NCBI RefSeq assembly: GCF_028737205.1
Contig: NZ_JAQZAL010000008.1
Coordinates: forward strand, 62,001 to 126,000
Direction: 5' to 3'
DNA length: 64,000 nucleotides
Source: Actinomycetospora lutea
Lineage (GTDB): Bacteria > Actinomycetota > Actinomycetes > Mycobacteriales > Pseudonocardiaceae
Shown: piece by piece, positions 51,669 to 62,853 of the stretch
Position numbering within the stretch: the first letter of the stretch is position 1
Layout of the letters: every line of letters starts with the position of its first letter
Translations under genes and position numbers: made by a program
The notes under the pieces: model-generated
Databases searched by the model: none
Told to the model about the DNA's origin: nothing
The model's input: the letters and a program-made list of their open reading frames with translations, nothing else

Positions 51669-52585
51669 GCGCCCCGGCCCGCGAGGTCGCCGGGAGCGGG
51701 TCCGAGCCGGTGACCCTCGACCTCGCGATCGACGCCGGCACCGTGCGCGTGCACCTGGATCCCTCGCCGGACGCCGCTGTCGGCGCCCGCGTCGAGGCCG
51801 ACCCCGACGCGCCGCCCGGGTGGCTGCGCGGACTCTCGGGGCTGCTGGGGTTCCTCGGGGCCGACCGCACGCCGACCTCCCCGGAGGAGCGCGCCGCCGC
51901 GGCGGTGGCCGCCACCACGCTGGACTGGGACGCCGACGCCCGCCGCCTCGTGGTGCGCGGACCGAGCGACCTCTCGCTGCGCGGCATCCCGCTCGCCGTC
52001 ACCGTGCGGGCACCGCGTGACTCCGCGCTGCGCCTGCGGGCCGGCGCCGCCCGGCTGCGCGTCGAGGGACGCGCCGGCGAGGTGTCCGTGCAGGGCACCG
52101 GCGAGATCCGTCTCGACGAGGTGGCCGGGCGCACCGAGCTGCGCTGCGGCGCCGGCGAGGTGCGCATCGGGCGGCTCGAGGGCCCGCTGCGCATGACCGG
52201 CGGGGCCGGCGGCGTGCGCGTCGACCACGTCCTGGCCCCCGCCGAGATCAGCACCGGCGCCGGGCGCATCCGCCTCGGCGAGGTGCACGCCGACGTCGCG
52301 GTGCGCGCCGCGGCCGGCGACGTCCGGGTCGCCGACGCCGTGGCCGGCGACCTCGAGATCGGCACCGGGGTGGGCTCGCTGTGGGTGGGCGTGCACGCGG
52401 GCGTCGACGCGCAGGTGGCCCTGCACGCCACTGTGGGCCGCGTGCGCAGCGAGCTGCCGGTGCGCCCCGAGCGCCCCGAGCGCCCCGAGTCCCCGTCCGG
52501 CGCGAGCCTGACCGTCCGCGCCCGCACCGGAGCCGGCGACGTCACCGTCGCCACCGCGAAACCCCGCCCGGCACTCGCCGCCTGA
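51665..52585 (+). CDS. DUF4097-family beta-repeat protein
   Basis: This 306-residue protein is built of short beta strands with Gly-Ala-Gly turns ([43 protein letters not shown]...). This is a right-handed beta-helix/adhesin-like repeat of the DUF4097 type. There is no signal peptide or anchor. ATG 51665 overlaps the RHH stop (ATGA). Function is unknown; in actinobacteria it is almost always paired with the HicB-like regulator. A 12-residue Pro/Glu/Arg stretch near residue 270 is low complexity. Confidence 0.8.
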   Translation: MSAPAREVAGSGSEPVTLDLAIDAGTVRVHLDPSPDAAVGARVEADPDAPPGWLRGLSGLLGFLGADRTPTSPEERAAAAVAATTLDWDADARRLVVRGPSDLSLRGIPLAVTVRAPRDSALRLRAGAARLRVEGRAGEVSVQGTGEIRLDEVAGRTELRCGAGEVRIGRLEGPLRMTGGAGGVRVDHVLAPAEISTGAGRIRLGEVHADVAVRAAAGDVRVADAVAGDLEIGTGVGSLWVGVHAGVDAQVALHATVGRVRSELPVRPERPERPESPSGASLTVRARTGAGDVTVATAKPRPALAA

Positions 52586-52719
52586 GCGGAGCCGCGCCCG
52601 GGAGCCCCCCCTGGGCGCACTCCCGCCTGGGCACACTCCCGCCTGGAGCGGGGGACGCGCTCGCTGCGTCACACCCACTCGAGGACGCCCTCGCTGCGTC
52701 GGGTCACGAGTGCCGGGAT

Positions 52720-52768
52720 GAGCGAAGGGCTCCTCGCCCATCTCTCCGATCGACGGTGCCCTTCGCTC
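52720..52768. terminator. Large hairpin between DUF4097 gene and sdhB
   Basis: Perfect 11-bp arms GAGCGAAGGGC and GCCCTTCGCTC separated by 27 nt in the convergent gap. The gap also holds near-repeats of CACTCCCGCCTGG and CTCGCTGCGTC. It is a probable shared terminator. Confidence 0.5.
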
Positions 52769-52785
52769 AGATCCCCGGACCGTGC

Positions 52786-53541
52786 CTAGTCCGAGCGCGC
52801 CCCGGTCAGGGTCGCGCCGAGGACGTCGTGGTTGAGCTGGGCGATCGAGGCCAGCGGGATGCCCTTCGGGCACACCTCGTGGCAGGCGCCGACGTTGGTG
52901 CAGCCGCCGAAGTCCAGCTCGTCCTGCTTGGCGAGCATGTTGATCGCTCGCGTCGCCCGCTCGGGCTGACCCTGCGGGAGCAGGCCGAGGTGGGTGACCT
53001 TCGCCGCGGTGAACAGCATCGAGCTGCCGTTCGGGCACGCCGCGACGCAGGCGCCGCACCCGATGCAGGTGGCGGCGTCGAACGCGTCGTCGGCCGAGAC
53101 CTTGTCCACCGGGATCGCGTGCGCCTCGGGCGCCGAGCCGGTGTTGACCGAGATGTAGCCGCCGGCCTTGATGATCTCGTCGAAGGCGCTGCGGTCGGTG
53201 ACCAGGTCCTTGACCACCGGGAACGCCCGCGCCCGCCACGGCTCGATGTCGATCGTGTCGCCGTCGTCGAAGTGCCGCATGTGCAGCTGGCACGTGGTGG
53301 TGTTCTTCTGCGGGCCGTGCGCGGTGCCGTTGATGACCATCGCGCACGAGCCGCAGATGCCCTCGCGGCAGTCGTGGTCGAACGACACCGGGTCCTCGTC
53401 GTCGAGGACCAGCTTCTCGTTGAGCACGTCGAGCATCTCGAGGAACGACATGTCGGGCTCGACGTCGTCCATGACGTACTTCTGCATCTTGCCCTTGGCG
53501 TCGGGCCCGGGCTGACGCCAGATGCGCAGGGTGAGCTTCAC
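52786..53541 (-). CDS. sdhB: Succinate dehydrogenase iron-sulfur subunit
   Basis: This 251-residue subunit carries electrons from the flavoprotein to menaquinone. Three clusters are visible: [2Fe-2S] in CREGICGSC with a later C, and the [4Fe-4S]/[3Fe-4S] sets [14 protein letters not shown] and [15 protein letters not shown]. The start [10 protein letters not shown] lies 13 bp after the sdhA stop. It is the last gene of sdhCAB; the close relatives are the Bacteroides/actinobacterial SQR/QFR type rather than the four-subunit enzyme. Confidence 0.94.
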   Translation of the reverse strand: MKLTLRIWRQPGPDAKGKMQKYVMDDVEPDMSFLEMLDVLNEKLVLDDEDPVSFDHDCREGICGSCAMVINGTAHGPQKNTTTCQLHMRHFDDGDTIDIEPWRARAFPVVKDLVTDRSAFDEIIKAGGYISVNTGSAPEAHAIPVDKVSADDAFDAATCIGCGACVAACPNGSSMLFTAAKVTHLGLLPQGQPERATRAINMLAKQDELDFGGCTNVGACHEVCPKGIPLASIAQLNHDVLGATLTGARSD

Positions 53542-53554
53542 TGGGGTGACTCCA

Positions 53555-55531
<1,977 letters not shown>

Positions 55532-55533
55532 CG

Positions 55534-56229
55534 TCACCTCACCAACCCGGTCATGACCGACAGCGGCACGATCGCGAAACCGACCGTGATCACCGCCGCC
55601 ACGACGAATGCGAAGGTCTTGAGCGCGTTCTGCTTGAGCGCGCTGTTCTGGCCGAACGTCTGGATGGCCGACCAGAGGCCGTGCCGGATGTGGAAGCCCA
55701 GCGCCACCACCGCGAGGACGTAGAAGAGCGCGACGTACCAGCGGTCGAAGCTCGCCACGAGCTTCAGGTAGGCGCTCTCGTCACCACCGCGGGGGTTCAC
55801 CGTCCCCGTGGTCAGGTCGAGGATGTGCCAGACCACGAACAACGCGATGATCACCCCGCCCCAGCGCATCGTGCGGGCCGCGTAGCTGCCCTGCCAGCTC
55901 TGCCGGTGCTGGTACCCGATCGGGCGCGCCTTGCGCGCCCGCGCCCAGAGCGAGAACGCCGCCCACATGTGCAGCACGAGGCTCGCCAGGAGGACCACGC
56001 GGATGATCCAGAGGACGCCCTCGTAGCCGACGATGGCCTCGCCGATCTCGCGCAGGTGCTGCGAGTACGCGTCGAAGGTCTGGATCCCGAAGAAGATCTT
56101 CAGGTTCCCGATCATGTGGGCGACGACGTAGAGCAGGAAGATCCCGCCGGTCACGGCCATGACCGACTTCTTCCCGACCGAGGTGCCCCACGTCCTCGAG
56201 ACGATGTTGCGCTGCGGGGTGATGACCAC
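55534..56229 (-). CDS. sdhC: Succinate dehydrogenase cytochrome b subunit
   Basis: This 231-residue membrane anchor has five helices. It is a single-subunit cytochrome b of the b558/SdhC (TIGR02046) type, which holds two hemes and the menaquinone site. His residues inside helices are seen at [27 protein letters not shown] and FHIRHGLWS, in keeping with four heme ligands. I chose GTG 56229 (VVITPQRN); further starts exist upstream but run into the divergent regulator region. It is the first gene of sdhCAB and overlaps sdhA. Confidence 0.88.
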   Translation of the reverse strand: MVITPQRNIVSRTWGTSVGKKSVMAVTGGIFLLYVVAHMIGNLKIFFGIQTFDAYSQHLREIGEAIVGYEGVLWIIRVVLLASLVLHMWAAFSLWARARKARPIGYQHRQSWQGSYAARTMRWGGVIIALFVVWHILDLTTGTVNPRGGDESAYLKLVASFDRWYVALFYVLAVVALGFHIRHGLWSAIQTFGQNSALKQNALKTFAFVVAAVITVGFAIVPLSVMTGLVR

Positions 56230-56284
56230 GTGAAAACGGTAGGTCCGCGACCTGCGGAGCGCTAATGCATGCAGCAGGGCCGTG

Positions 56285-56303
56285 CCATAGCGTGGAGCTA
56301 TGG
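56285..56303. promoter_or_regulatory. LysR-type box between sdhC and lysR
   Basis: Perfect inverted repeat CCATAGC-GTGGA-GCTATGG, containing the ATAGC-N5-GCTAT form expected of a LysR recognition site. It lies in the divergent gap and touches the start of the LysR gene, so it can control both directions. Confidence 0.55.
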
Positions 56304-56305
56304 CC

Positions 56306-57268
56306 ATGACCATCAAACAGCTCAGCTACTTCCTCGCTGTGGTGGACACCGGCCGATTCACGCAGGCAGCGGCGCTGTGCCGCGTCGCGCAGCCCACGCT
56401 GAGCAAACAGATCCGCAGCCTCGAGGAGGACCTGGGCGAGACGTTGCTCACGCGCGGTCACGACAACGTCACACCGACGGCGGCGGGCGAGGCGCTGCTG
56501 CCGCTCGCCCGGCGCATCGTCGCGGACTCCGAGACGGCCCGGATGGAGATCGCCGAGCTCGCCGGGCTGCGCAGGGGGCGGCTGCGCCTCGGGGCCACGC
56601 CGAGCCTGTGCGTCAGCGTGGTCGCCGACGTGCTCGAGGTCTTCCACGGCCGCTACCCCGGGATCGCCATCCAGATCTCCGAGGGCGGCTCGCGGGACCT
56701 CGTCGCCGACCTCCAGCGCGGCCAGCTCGACGTCGCGCTCGTCATCGACCGCACCGACCCCGGCGGCGACCTGGCCCTGACCCCGGTGCTGCGCGAGGAG
56801 CTCGTGGTCGTGTCGGCCCGTAGCCGGCCGGATCTCGGCGACCACATCGGCATCGCCGACCTCGCCGCGCACCCGCTCGTCGTCCCCCGGCCCGGCTACG
56901 AGCTCCGGGAGGTGACGCTCGCGGCGTGCGCGGCCGCCGGCGTCACCCCGCGCATCGCCGTCGAGGGCGGCGAGATGGACGCGGTGCTGCGCATGGTGGA
57001 GCGCGGGCTGGGCGTCGCGATCGTGCCGAGCCTCGTGCTGGCCGGGCACCCGTCGCTGCGCGCCACCCGTCTCGACGCGTCGGGGGCGCACGCCGACAGG
57101 GCCTGGAGCCACCGCACCATCTCGCTGGCCCACCGCACGGACGTCGCCCCCACGCGTGCCGCGCAGGCGTTCCGCGAGGACCTCCTCGCCGTGCTCGCCC
57201 GCACGTCGCGCACCGGGCACCTGCCCCCGGGCGTGCGCTACGTCCACCCGCCGTCGGTGTCGGTCTGA
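56306..57268 (+). CDS. LysR-family regulator divergent from sdhCAB
   Basis: This 320-residue protein has an N-terminal helix-turn-helix (TIKQLSYFLAVVDTGRFTQAAALCRVAQPTLSKQIRSLEEDLG) of the CynR/CbbR-like type and an effector domain with VERGLGVAIVPSLVLAG. I chose ATG 56306, with GGAG eight bases upstream; ATG 56300 would leave no room for a ribosome binding site. The same arrangement (LysR facing sdhC) recurs in actinobacteria, and the palindrome at 56285-56303 supports control of sdh. The 3' end overlaps the convergent ycaQ-like gene by 31 bp. Confidence 0.88.
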   Translation: MTIKQLSYFLAVVDTGRFTQAAALCRVAQPTLSKQIRSLEEDLGETLLTRGHDNVTPTAAGEALLPLARRIVADSETARMEIAELAGLRRGRLRLGATPSLCVSVVADVLEVFHGRYPGIAIQISEGGSRDLVADLQRGQLDVALVIDRTDPGGDLALTPVLREELVVVSARSRPDLGDHIGIADLAAHPLVVPRPGYELREVTLAACAAAGVTPRIAVEGGEMDAVLRMVERGLGVAIVPSLVLAGHPSLRATRLDASGAHADRAWSHRTISLAHRTDVAPTRAAQAFREDLLAVLARTSRTGHLPPGVRYVHPPSVSV

Positions 57269-58500
57269 GCCTTGACCGCCTGACCCAGGGCCGGCGCGAG
57301 GTCGCCGCCGCCCTCGACGAGCACACCCTCCAGGTCGAGCCAGGTGGCCATGGTCGCCAGCTCGGCGGCGAGCTCGGCCGCGACCCGGGACTCGCCGGGG
57401 AGGTCGCGCCCCTCCTCGAGGAACGCGCCCGGCACCCGCAGGAGCCCGATCGCGCGGTCGGCCTTGAGATCGACCCGGGCGACCAGGCGCCCGTCGAGCA
57501 GGAACGGGAAGACGTAGTAGCCGTGCGTGCGCTTCTCGGCCGGCGTGTAGATGCCGATGCGGTAGTGGAAGTCGAACAGCCGTAGCGTGCGCGCCCGGAA
57601 CCAGATGAGCGGGTCGAACGGGGCCAGCAGCGCGCGACCGGTGACCCGACGCGGGAGCCGCAGGTCGGGCGTGCGGTAGGCCGGCGCGGACCAGCCCTCG
57701 ACCTGGACCGGCACCAGCTCGCCGGCGTCGACGAGCTCGGCGACCGCCGCCTGGCTCTCCCCCGGGGGCAGGCGGTGGTGGTCGCGCAGGTCGGGCTCGG
57801 TGGCGACGCCCTGCACCCGCGCGGCGCGGCGGATCAGCTCGCGCATCGACTCGTCGCGCGCGGGCTCGCGGGCGTGGACCTCGGGCGGGAGCACGCGCTC
57901 GGGGAGCTCGTAGGCGCGCCGGAAGCCCCGCCGCGTGCCCGTGGTCAGCTCGCCGACGGCGAAGAGGTGCTCGCAGGCCACCTTGACGTCCGAGCGCTGC
58001 CACCAGCCCCCGTAGGCCCGCGCCCGCCGGTCTCCCCCGTCGCCCAGCACCTTCTCGACCTCGCCGGCCTCGAGCGGGCCGTGCTCGCCGACGGCGGCGA
58101 GGATCGCGTCGAGCAGGTCGGCCCGGCGGTCGAGCGCCGTGCCCAGCCAGCGGCCGTGCCGGGTCGCGTTGTCGCGCATCCGCCAGCGGAACAGCGGCCA
58201 GTCGTCCACCGGCAGCAGGCTCGCCTCGTGGACCCAGAACTCGACCATCGTGCGGCGCCGGGCCTCGGCGGGCGTCCGCGGCCACGCGAGCGCGTCGAGG
58301 GCGTCGCGGTCGTACGGGCCCAGGCGGGAGAAGAGCGGTGCGTAGTGCGCCCGGACGGCGACGTTGACCGAGTCGAGCTGGAGCAGCCCCAGCCGCCGCA
58401 CCTCCGCCGCCATCGTGCGTCGCGACGGGCGCCCGCGCCGGACCGCTCCCCCGAACCCCTGCGCGGCCACCGCCGCGCGCCGGGCCTGCGCCGCCGACAT
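57238..58500 (-). CDS. YcaQ-like winged-helix DNA glycosylase
   Basis: This 420-residue protein is of the AlkX/YcaQ family (PF06224), winged-helix enzymes that unhook DNA interstrand crosslinks. LGLLQLDSVNVAVRAHYAPLFSRLG contains the catalytic Q-x-D/Q motif. MVEFWVHEASLLPV and LLAPFDPLIWFRARTLRLFDF are the other conserved parts. I chose ATG 58500 (MSAAQARR); GTG 58509 is in frame three codons upstream. It is divergent from a small conserved gene. Confidence 0.82.
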   Translation of the reverse strand: MSAAQARRAAVAAQGFGGAVRRGRPSRRTMAAEVRRLGLLQLDSVNVAVRAHYAPLFSRLGPYDRDALDALAWPRTPAEARRRTMVEFWVHEASLLPVDDWPLFRWRMRDNATRHGRWLGTALDRRADLLDAILAAVGEHGPLEAGEVEKVLGDGGDRRARAYGGWWQRSDVKVACEHLFAVGELTTGTRRGFRRAYELPERVLPPEVHAREPARDESMRELIRRAARVQGVATEPDLRDHHRLPPGESQAAVAELVDAGELVPVQVEGWSAPAYRTPDLRLPRRVTGRALLAPFDPLIWFRARTLRLFDFHYRIGIYTPAEKRTHGYYVFPFLLDGRLVARVDLKADRAIGLLRVPGAFLEEGRDLPGESRVAAELAAELATMATWLDLEGVLVEGGGDLAPALGQAVKAQTDTDGGWT

Positions 58501-58598
58501 CGTCTCCACCCCCGCGATCCTGCCCGAGGGGTCCGACAGTCCCGGAAGAAAGCGGCGCGCACGGGCGTTGACCTGGGTGAACGTTGTGAGGAGGACCC

Positions 58599-58880
58599 AT
58601 GGTCGGGGACCGTGTGGAGATCGTCGTCGACGCCGGTGGCGCGACGCGGACGTGGGAGGTCGAGGCCACGAAGGCCGGGCGGCGCGTGGACATCGCGCAC
58701 GGCCGCGGCGTGGTGGAGGTCAGCGAGGTGACGCGCGGCGGGACGCCGGTGCGCACCGCGCGGTTCATGGCCTCGCGGGTGCTCGCGCTCGTCGAGCACC
58801 CGGCCGGGACGGCCCGGCTGACGGACGACGAGCCGCCCCCGCTGCCGCTGCCGCGTCCGGCCTGGGAGAACGCCCGGTAG
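58599..58880 (+). CDS. Small hypothetical beta-rich protein
   Basis: This 93-residue protein has alternating short strands (RVEIVVDAGGATRTWEVEATKAGRRVDIAH, GVVEVSEVTRGGTPVRTARFM) and a Pro-rich end. GAGGAGG precedes the ATG at 58599. I do not recognise a named family; the pattern suggests a small beta barrel. It faces away from the ycaQ-like gene. Confidence 0.65.
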   Translation: MVGDRVEIVVDAGGATRTWEVEATKAGRRVDIAHGRGVVEVSEVTRGGTPVRTARFMASRVLALVEHPAGTARLTDDEPPPLPLPRPAWENAR

Positions 58881-58938
58881 CCGGGTGGGCGCGGAGGGCG
58901 ATCGTGCTGGTCAGGACGAGATCTCTGCCCCAGGATCG

Positions 58939-60237
58939 GTGGCCGTGGCCCCCTCGATCCCGGAGATGATCGCCGCCGCGCGACGACCCGCCGACGCCGT
59001 CCTCGACCACGTCGGGCCCGGCAGCCAGATCGTCGTGAACTCGTTCAACGGCGAACCGGCCACCGTCATCGACGCGCTCGAGGCCGGCGGCGACCGGCTG
59101 GACGGCGTCCGGCTGCACCAGATGCTCGCACCGCGCCCGCGGGCCTCCATCGACGGCAAGATTCCGGGGCTGCGGCACGTGTCGTGGTTCCTCAACCCGT
59201 CGACGCGCGAGGCGTTCCGCGCCGGGCACTGCGACCTCGTGCCCAACAACTTCAGCGACGTGCCGCGCCTCCTGCGGCGGGCGGTCCGGCCGGACCTCGT
59301 CGTCGCCGCGGTGTCGCCGCCCGACCGTCACGGCTACTTCTCGCTGGGCACCGACGCGGTCTACACCGCGGCGTTCATCGGCGAGGTGCCGTTCTTCGTC
59401 GAGGTCAACGCGCAGACACCCCGCACCTTCGGCGGCAACCAGCTCCACATCGGCGACGTCGTCGGCTGGTGCGAGGCGGACCGGCCCCTCGTGGAGCTCC
59501 CGCCCCCGGAGGCGACGGACCGCGACCGGGCGATCGCCGCGTACGTCGCCGAGCGCATCCCGGACGGGTCGACGCTGCAGATCGGCATCGGCGCGGTCCC
59601 GGACATGGTGCTCGCGAGCCTCGGGGACCACCGCGAGCTGGGCGTGCACTCCGAGGTCTTCGGCACCGGGTTCGTCGACCTCGTCGAGGCGGGCGTCGTC
59701 ACCGGCACCCGCAAGGCGACGCACCGCGGCAAGATCATCACGACCGGGGCGCTGGGCACCCAGCGGCTCTACGACTTCGTCGCCGACAACCCCGGCATCG
59801 AGTTCCACCCCGTCGACTACACCAACGACCCGTGGAACATCGCGCGCGAGCCGCTGTTCCGCTCGGTCAACGCCACCCTCGAGGTCGACTTCCTCGGGCA
59901 GTGCGCCTCGGAGTCGCTGGGCAGCCAGTACTTCTCGTCCTCGGGCGGCCAGCCCGACTTCGCCCGCGGAGCGATCATGTCCGAGCAGGGCGCCGGGTTC
60001 ATCGTCCTGCACTCGGCCACCCACGACGACACCGTGTCGCGGATCGTCCCGCAGCTGGCGCCGGGCGCCGCGGTCACGACCTTCAAGAACATCGTCGACC
60101 ACGTCGTCACCGAGTACGGCGTCGCCGAGCTGCGCGGCGCGTCGATCGCGGAGCGCACCGCGCGCCTCATCGCGATCGCGCACCCGCACTTCCGCGACGA
60201 GCTCACCGCGCAGGCCCGGACGCTGGGGTACCTGTGA
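58939..60237 (+). CDS. Acetyl-CoA hydrolase/CoA-transferase family protein
   Basis: This 432-residue CoA transferase is of the class I acetate/propionate/4-hydroxybutyrate type. The catalytic Glu is in GVHSEVFGTGFVDL, and the CoA-binding GIGAVPDMVLASLG and the C-terminal GGQPDFARGA motifs are clear. The start is uncertain: GTG 58885, 58939 or 58945 are in frame; I prefer 58939/58945, after AGGA. It moves CoA between short acyl groups such as acetate, propionate or succinate. The stop overlaps the next gene's GTG. Confidence 0.85.
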   Translation: MAVAPSIPEMIAAARRPADAVLDHVGPGSQIVVNSFNGEPATVIDALEAGGDRLDGVRLHQMLAPRPRASIDGKIPGLRHVSWFLNPSTREAFRAGHCDLVPNNFSDVPRLLRRAVRPDLVVAAVSPPDRHGYFSLGTDAVYTAAFIGEVPFFVEVNAQTPRTFGGNQLHIGDVVGWCEADRPLVELPPPEATDRDRAIAAYVAERIPDGSTLQIGIGAVPDMVLASLGDHRELGVHSEVFGTGFVDLVEAGVVTGTRKATHRGKIITTGALGTQRLYDFVADNPGIEFHPVDYTNDPWNIAREPLFRSVNATLEVDFLGQCASESLGSQYFSSSGGQPDFARGAIMSEQGAGFIVLHSATHDDTVSRIVPQLAPGAAVTTFKNIVDHVVTEYGVAELRGASIAERTARLIAIAHPHFRDELTAQARTLGYL

Positions 60238-61562
60238 GCACCGCCGGGACGTCGGGACCGGGCTGCGTGCCGCTCTCCGACGAGGACCGCGCCATCCTCG
60301 ACCTCGAGTGCGCGACCGTCGTCGGCCACGTCCTGCACATGGCGATGCTCGAGGGCCCGCCCCTGACGGCCGCCGGGCTCCGCGAGCAGATCGCCGCCCG
60401 CCTGCCCGCCGCGCCCGAGCTGCGCTACCGCCTCGACGAGCGCGACGGCGTGCCGGTGTGGGTGCCCGACGCCGACCTCGACCTGGCCCGCCACGTCGTC
60501 GACGCCCCCGACAGCCCCTACGACGAGGGGGCACTGCGCGCCCTGGTGGCGCACCGGTTCGCCCAGCACCTCGACCGCGACCGGCCCCTGTGGTCGCTCG
60601 ACGTGGCGCCGCTGGCCGGGGGCGGCACCGCGCTGGTCTGGCGGGTCCACCACGCCCTCGCCGACGGCGCGACGATGACGCGCCTGTCGCACACGGTGCT
60701 CTACGACGAGGAGCCCGCGGGGCCCGCGACCGGCGCGGCGGCGTCCCCGCCCGCCACCGTGCACGCCGACCACGAGCGCCGCCGGGCCCACCTCATGGGC
60801 CTGATCTCCCGCGAGTTCACGGTCGGCCCGTCGCGGTCGCCGTTCGACGGCGAGCTCTCGACCCACCGCGACGTGGCGTTCGTCGACACCGACCTCGCGG
60901 CCCTGCACGCCGCCGCCCGCTCGGCCGGGGCGACCGTCAACGACGCGTTCCTCGCGGTGCTGGCGGGCGGGCTGCGGCGCTGGGTCGACCACCACGCGGG
61001 CGAGGTGACCGACCTGCGCGTGCGCGTCCCGGTGAGCCTGCCCCGCGAGGACCCGTCCGCCGGCAACCGCGACTCGGCGTTCGACCTGCCGCTGCCGGTG
61101 CACGTCACCGACCCCCTCGAGCGCCTGCGCGCCGTGCACGCGCTGACGACCGCGCGCAAGGACGCCCGCGACGCGGCCCTGCTCGACGACCTGCTGCACC
61201 GCCTGGCCGAGGTCTCGCCGCCGCTGCGCCGCGTCTGCGACCGGCTGCGGGCCACCGCCCGGGCGTTCACGGTCAGCGTCTCGAACGTGCCCGGGCCGCG
61301 GGCGCCGGTCGCGGTGCTCGGCCGTCGGGTGCGCGCGACCTGGCCGCTCGCCGAGATCGGGTTCCACCACGCGCTGCGGGTCACCGCGGCGTCGATGGTC
61401 GACGTGCTGTCGTTCGGGGTGACCGTCGACCCGGGTCTCGTGCCCGACGTCGACGTCCTCGCCGACGGCCTGCGCGCCGAGGCCGGCCTGCTCGTCGCGG
61501 CCTGTGGGACGGATCCGGACCGTCAGACGAGTCCGGACAGGCGGGAGGCGACCTCCCGGTAG
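60234..61562 (+). CDS. Wax ester synthase/diacylglycerol acyltransferase
   Basis: This 442-residue enzyme of the WS/DGAT family makes storage triacylglycerol or wax ester from acyl-CoA. The catalytic HHxxxDG motif is seen as VHHALADGATM. Downstream family features are AGATVNDAFLAVLAGGLRRW and VSVSNVPGPRAPV. It is coupled to the CoA transferase by a 4-bp overlap (GTGA). The 3' 40 bp overlap the convergent MetF-like gene. The first residues (residues 1-12) are Ser/Gly-rich and not conserved. Confidence 0.88.
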   Translation: MSTAGTSGPGCVPLSDEDRAILDLECATVVGHVLHMAMLEGPPLTAAGLREQIAARLPAAPELRYRLDERDGVPVWVPDADLDLARHVVDAPDSPYDEGALRALVAHRFAQHLDRDRPLWSLDVAPLAGGGTALVWRVHHALADGATMTRLSHTVLYDEEPAGPATGAAASPPATVHADHERRRAHLMGLISREFTVGPSRSPFDGELSTHRDVAFVDTDLAALHAAARSAGATVNDAFLAVLAGGLRRWVDHHAGEVTDLRVRVPVSLPREDPSAGNRDSAFDLPLPVHVTDPLERLRAVHALTTARKDARDAALLDDLLHRLAEVSPPLRRVCDRLRATARAFTVSVSNVPGPRAPVAVLGRRVRATWPLAEIGFHHALRVTAASMVDVLSFGVTVDPGLVPDVDVLADGLRAEAGLLVAACGTDPDRQTSPDRREATSR

Positions 61563-62296
61563 CGGCTCACCGCCACCAGGTGGATGCCGTCCACCCCGGC
61601 GTCGCGCAGGGCCAGCGCGTGCTCGATCGCCGGGTCGACGCCCGCGGTCCCGTCGTGCTCCAGGGCCTCGACGAGGTGGTCGGGCAGCGCGAGGTCCAGG
61701 CCCTCGGCGACCCCGCGGGCCATCCGCGGCCCGGTCGGCACCAGGACCCCGGCGCGGACCGGGCGTCCCAGGTCGGCGTGACGCTCCCGCCAGTCGATGA
61801 CGGCGGGGAGCGAGAACGTCGGCGCGAGCCACACGACGTCCGCGTCGCGCTTCCAGGCCGGCAGGTCCCGGCCCGGGGCGGCGACGACCCCGACCCGCAG
61901 GTCGGTCTCGTGCTCCTCGGCCAGCGCGCGGGCCTCGCGGAGCATGGCGCCGACGGTCAGCGGCCGGTCCCCAGATTGATCGTGAACAGGGTCGTGGTCG
62001 GGGCGGTCGCCGCGCAGCAGCAGGACCTCGTGCACGCCGAGCGCGAGCAGGCCGAGCAGGTCGCGGCGCAGGCCGAGGGTGTTGCGGTCCCGGGCGTTGA
62101 GCACCGCGACCGTCTCGTGGCCCCGACCGCGCACCTCCCCGGCGACCACGAGCCCGGCCACCGCCGCGCGGGCCGTCGCGTTGTCGGGCACGAGGAAGCG
62201 GGCCGCGACCGGCGCGAGCGCGTCGAGCTGGCGGCGGACCGGGGCGAGGTCCGGGCGGTGCGGGACGTCCAGTTCAGCGGTGACGTCGAGGCTCAT
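61523..62296 (-). CDS. MetF-like methylenetetrahydrofolate reductase homologue
   Basis: This 257-residue TIM-barrel protein is related to methylenetetrahydrofolate reductase. Recognisable parts are VAVLNARDRNTLGLRRDLLGL, VHEVLLLRGDRP, and VGVLVP-like RAGVLVPTGPRM. It is short and lacks the usual N-terminal Glu catalytic context in clear form. This resembles the small mycobacterial reductases that work without flavin (recalled from the literature). The start ATG 62296 overlaps the carbonic anhydrase stop (ATGA). Confidence 0.65.
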   Translation of the reverse strand: MSLDVTAELDVPHRPDLAPVRRQLDALAPVAARFLVPDNATARAAVAGLVVAGEVRGRGHETVAVLNARDRNTLGLRRDLLGLLALGVHEVLLLRGDRPDHDPVHDQSGDRPLTVGAMLREARALAEEHETDLRVGVVAAPGRDLPAWKRDADVVWLAPTFSLPAVIDWRERHADLGRPVRAGVLVPTGPRMARGVAEGLDLALPDHLVEALEHDGTAGVDPAIEHALALRDAGVDGIHLVAVSRYREVASRLSGLV

Positions 62297-62784
62297 GCGA
62301 CCTCGGTCAGGGCTCCGGTGTCGACGTCGTAGACGAAGCCGCGCACGTCGTCGGTGTGGACGAGGAACGGGCTGGAGCGCACCGCGGCGAGCGAGTCGCG
62401 GACGTCCTGCTCGGTGTCGCGGAACGTGCCCGGCGCCCAGCTGGGCCGCCGGCCGGTCTCCGACTCGAGCTCGGCGACGAAGTCGTCGTCGGTGAAGGTC
62501 GCCATGCCGCACCGGGTGTGGTGCAGCAGGACCACCTCGCGGGTCGCCAGCTTGCGCTGGCTGACCGCGAGCGAGCGCAGCACGTCGTCGGTCACCACGC
62601 CGCCGGCGTTGCGGATGACGTGCGCCTCGCCGTCGCCCAGCCCCAGGACGCGGTAGACGTCCAGGCGCGCGTCCATGCAGGCCACGACCGCCACGCCACG
62701 TGAGGGCGGCCCGGGCAGGCCGGGCTTGTCGAAGCCCGCCGCGAAGCTCTCGTTGGCCGCCAGCATCTCGTCGGTCGCCGTCAT
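62293..62784 (-). CDS. Beta-class carbonic anhydrase
   Basis: This zinc enzyme interconverts CO2 and bicarbonate. It has 163 residues, as in the short actinobacterial type. The zinc ligands are C36 in VVACMDARLD (with the D-x-R dyad) and the His/Cys pair in LLHHTRCGM. VIRNAGGVVTDD is the usual neighbouring motif. ATG 62784. It is translationally coupled to the MetF-like gene, an unusual pairing that links one-carbon and CO2 chemistry only by position. Confidence 0.9.
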   Translation of the reverse strand: MTATDEMLAANESFAAGFDKPGLPGPPSRGVAVVACMDARLDVYRVLGLGDGEAHVIRNAGGVVTDDVLRSLAVSQRKLATREVVLLHHTRCGMATFTDDDFVAELESETGRRPSWAPGTFRDTEQDVRDSLAAVRSSPFLVHTDDVRGFVYDVDTGALTEVA

Positions 62785-62853
62785 GCCCCTGATCCTGGCG
62801 AGGCCGACCCCGGCGCGCACCGCGGGGTGATCCGGATCCCTAGGCTCGGGGGC

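Noticed and set aside
50838-52585. HicAB toxin-antitoxin system
   Set aside because: Only the HicB-like ribbon-helix-helix part is present. The partner is a DUF4097 beta-repeat protein, not a HicA toxin.
52586-52785. CRISPR-like or mobile-element repeats between the DUF4097 gene and sdhB
   Set aside because: The repeats are few, short and irregular, and are better explained by the convergent terminator hairpin and local GC-rich duplication.
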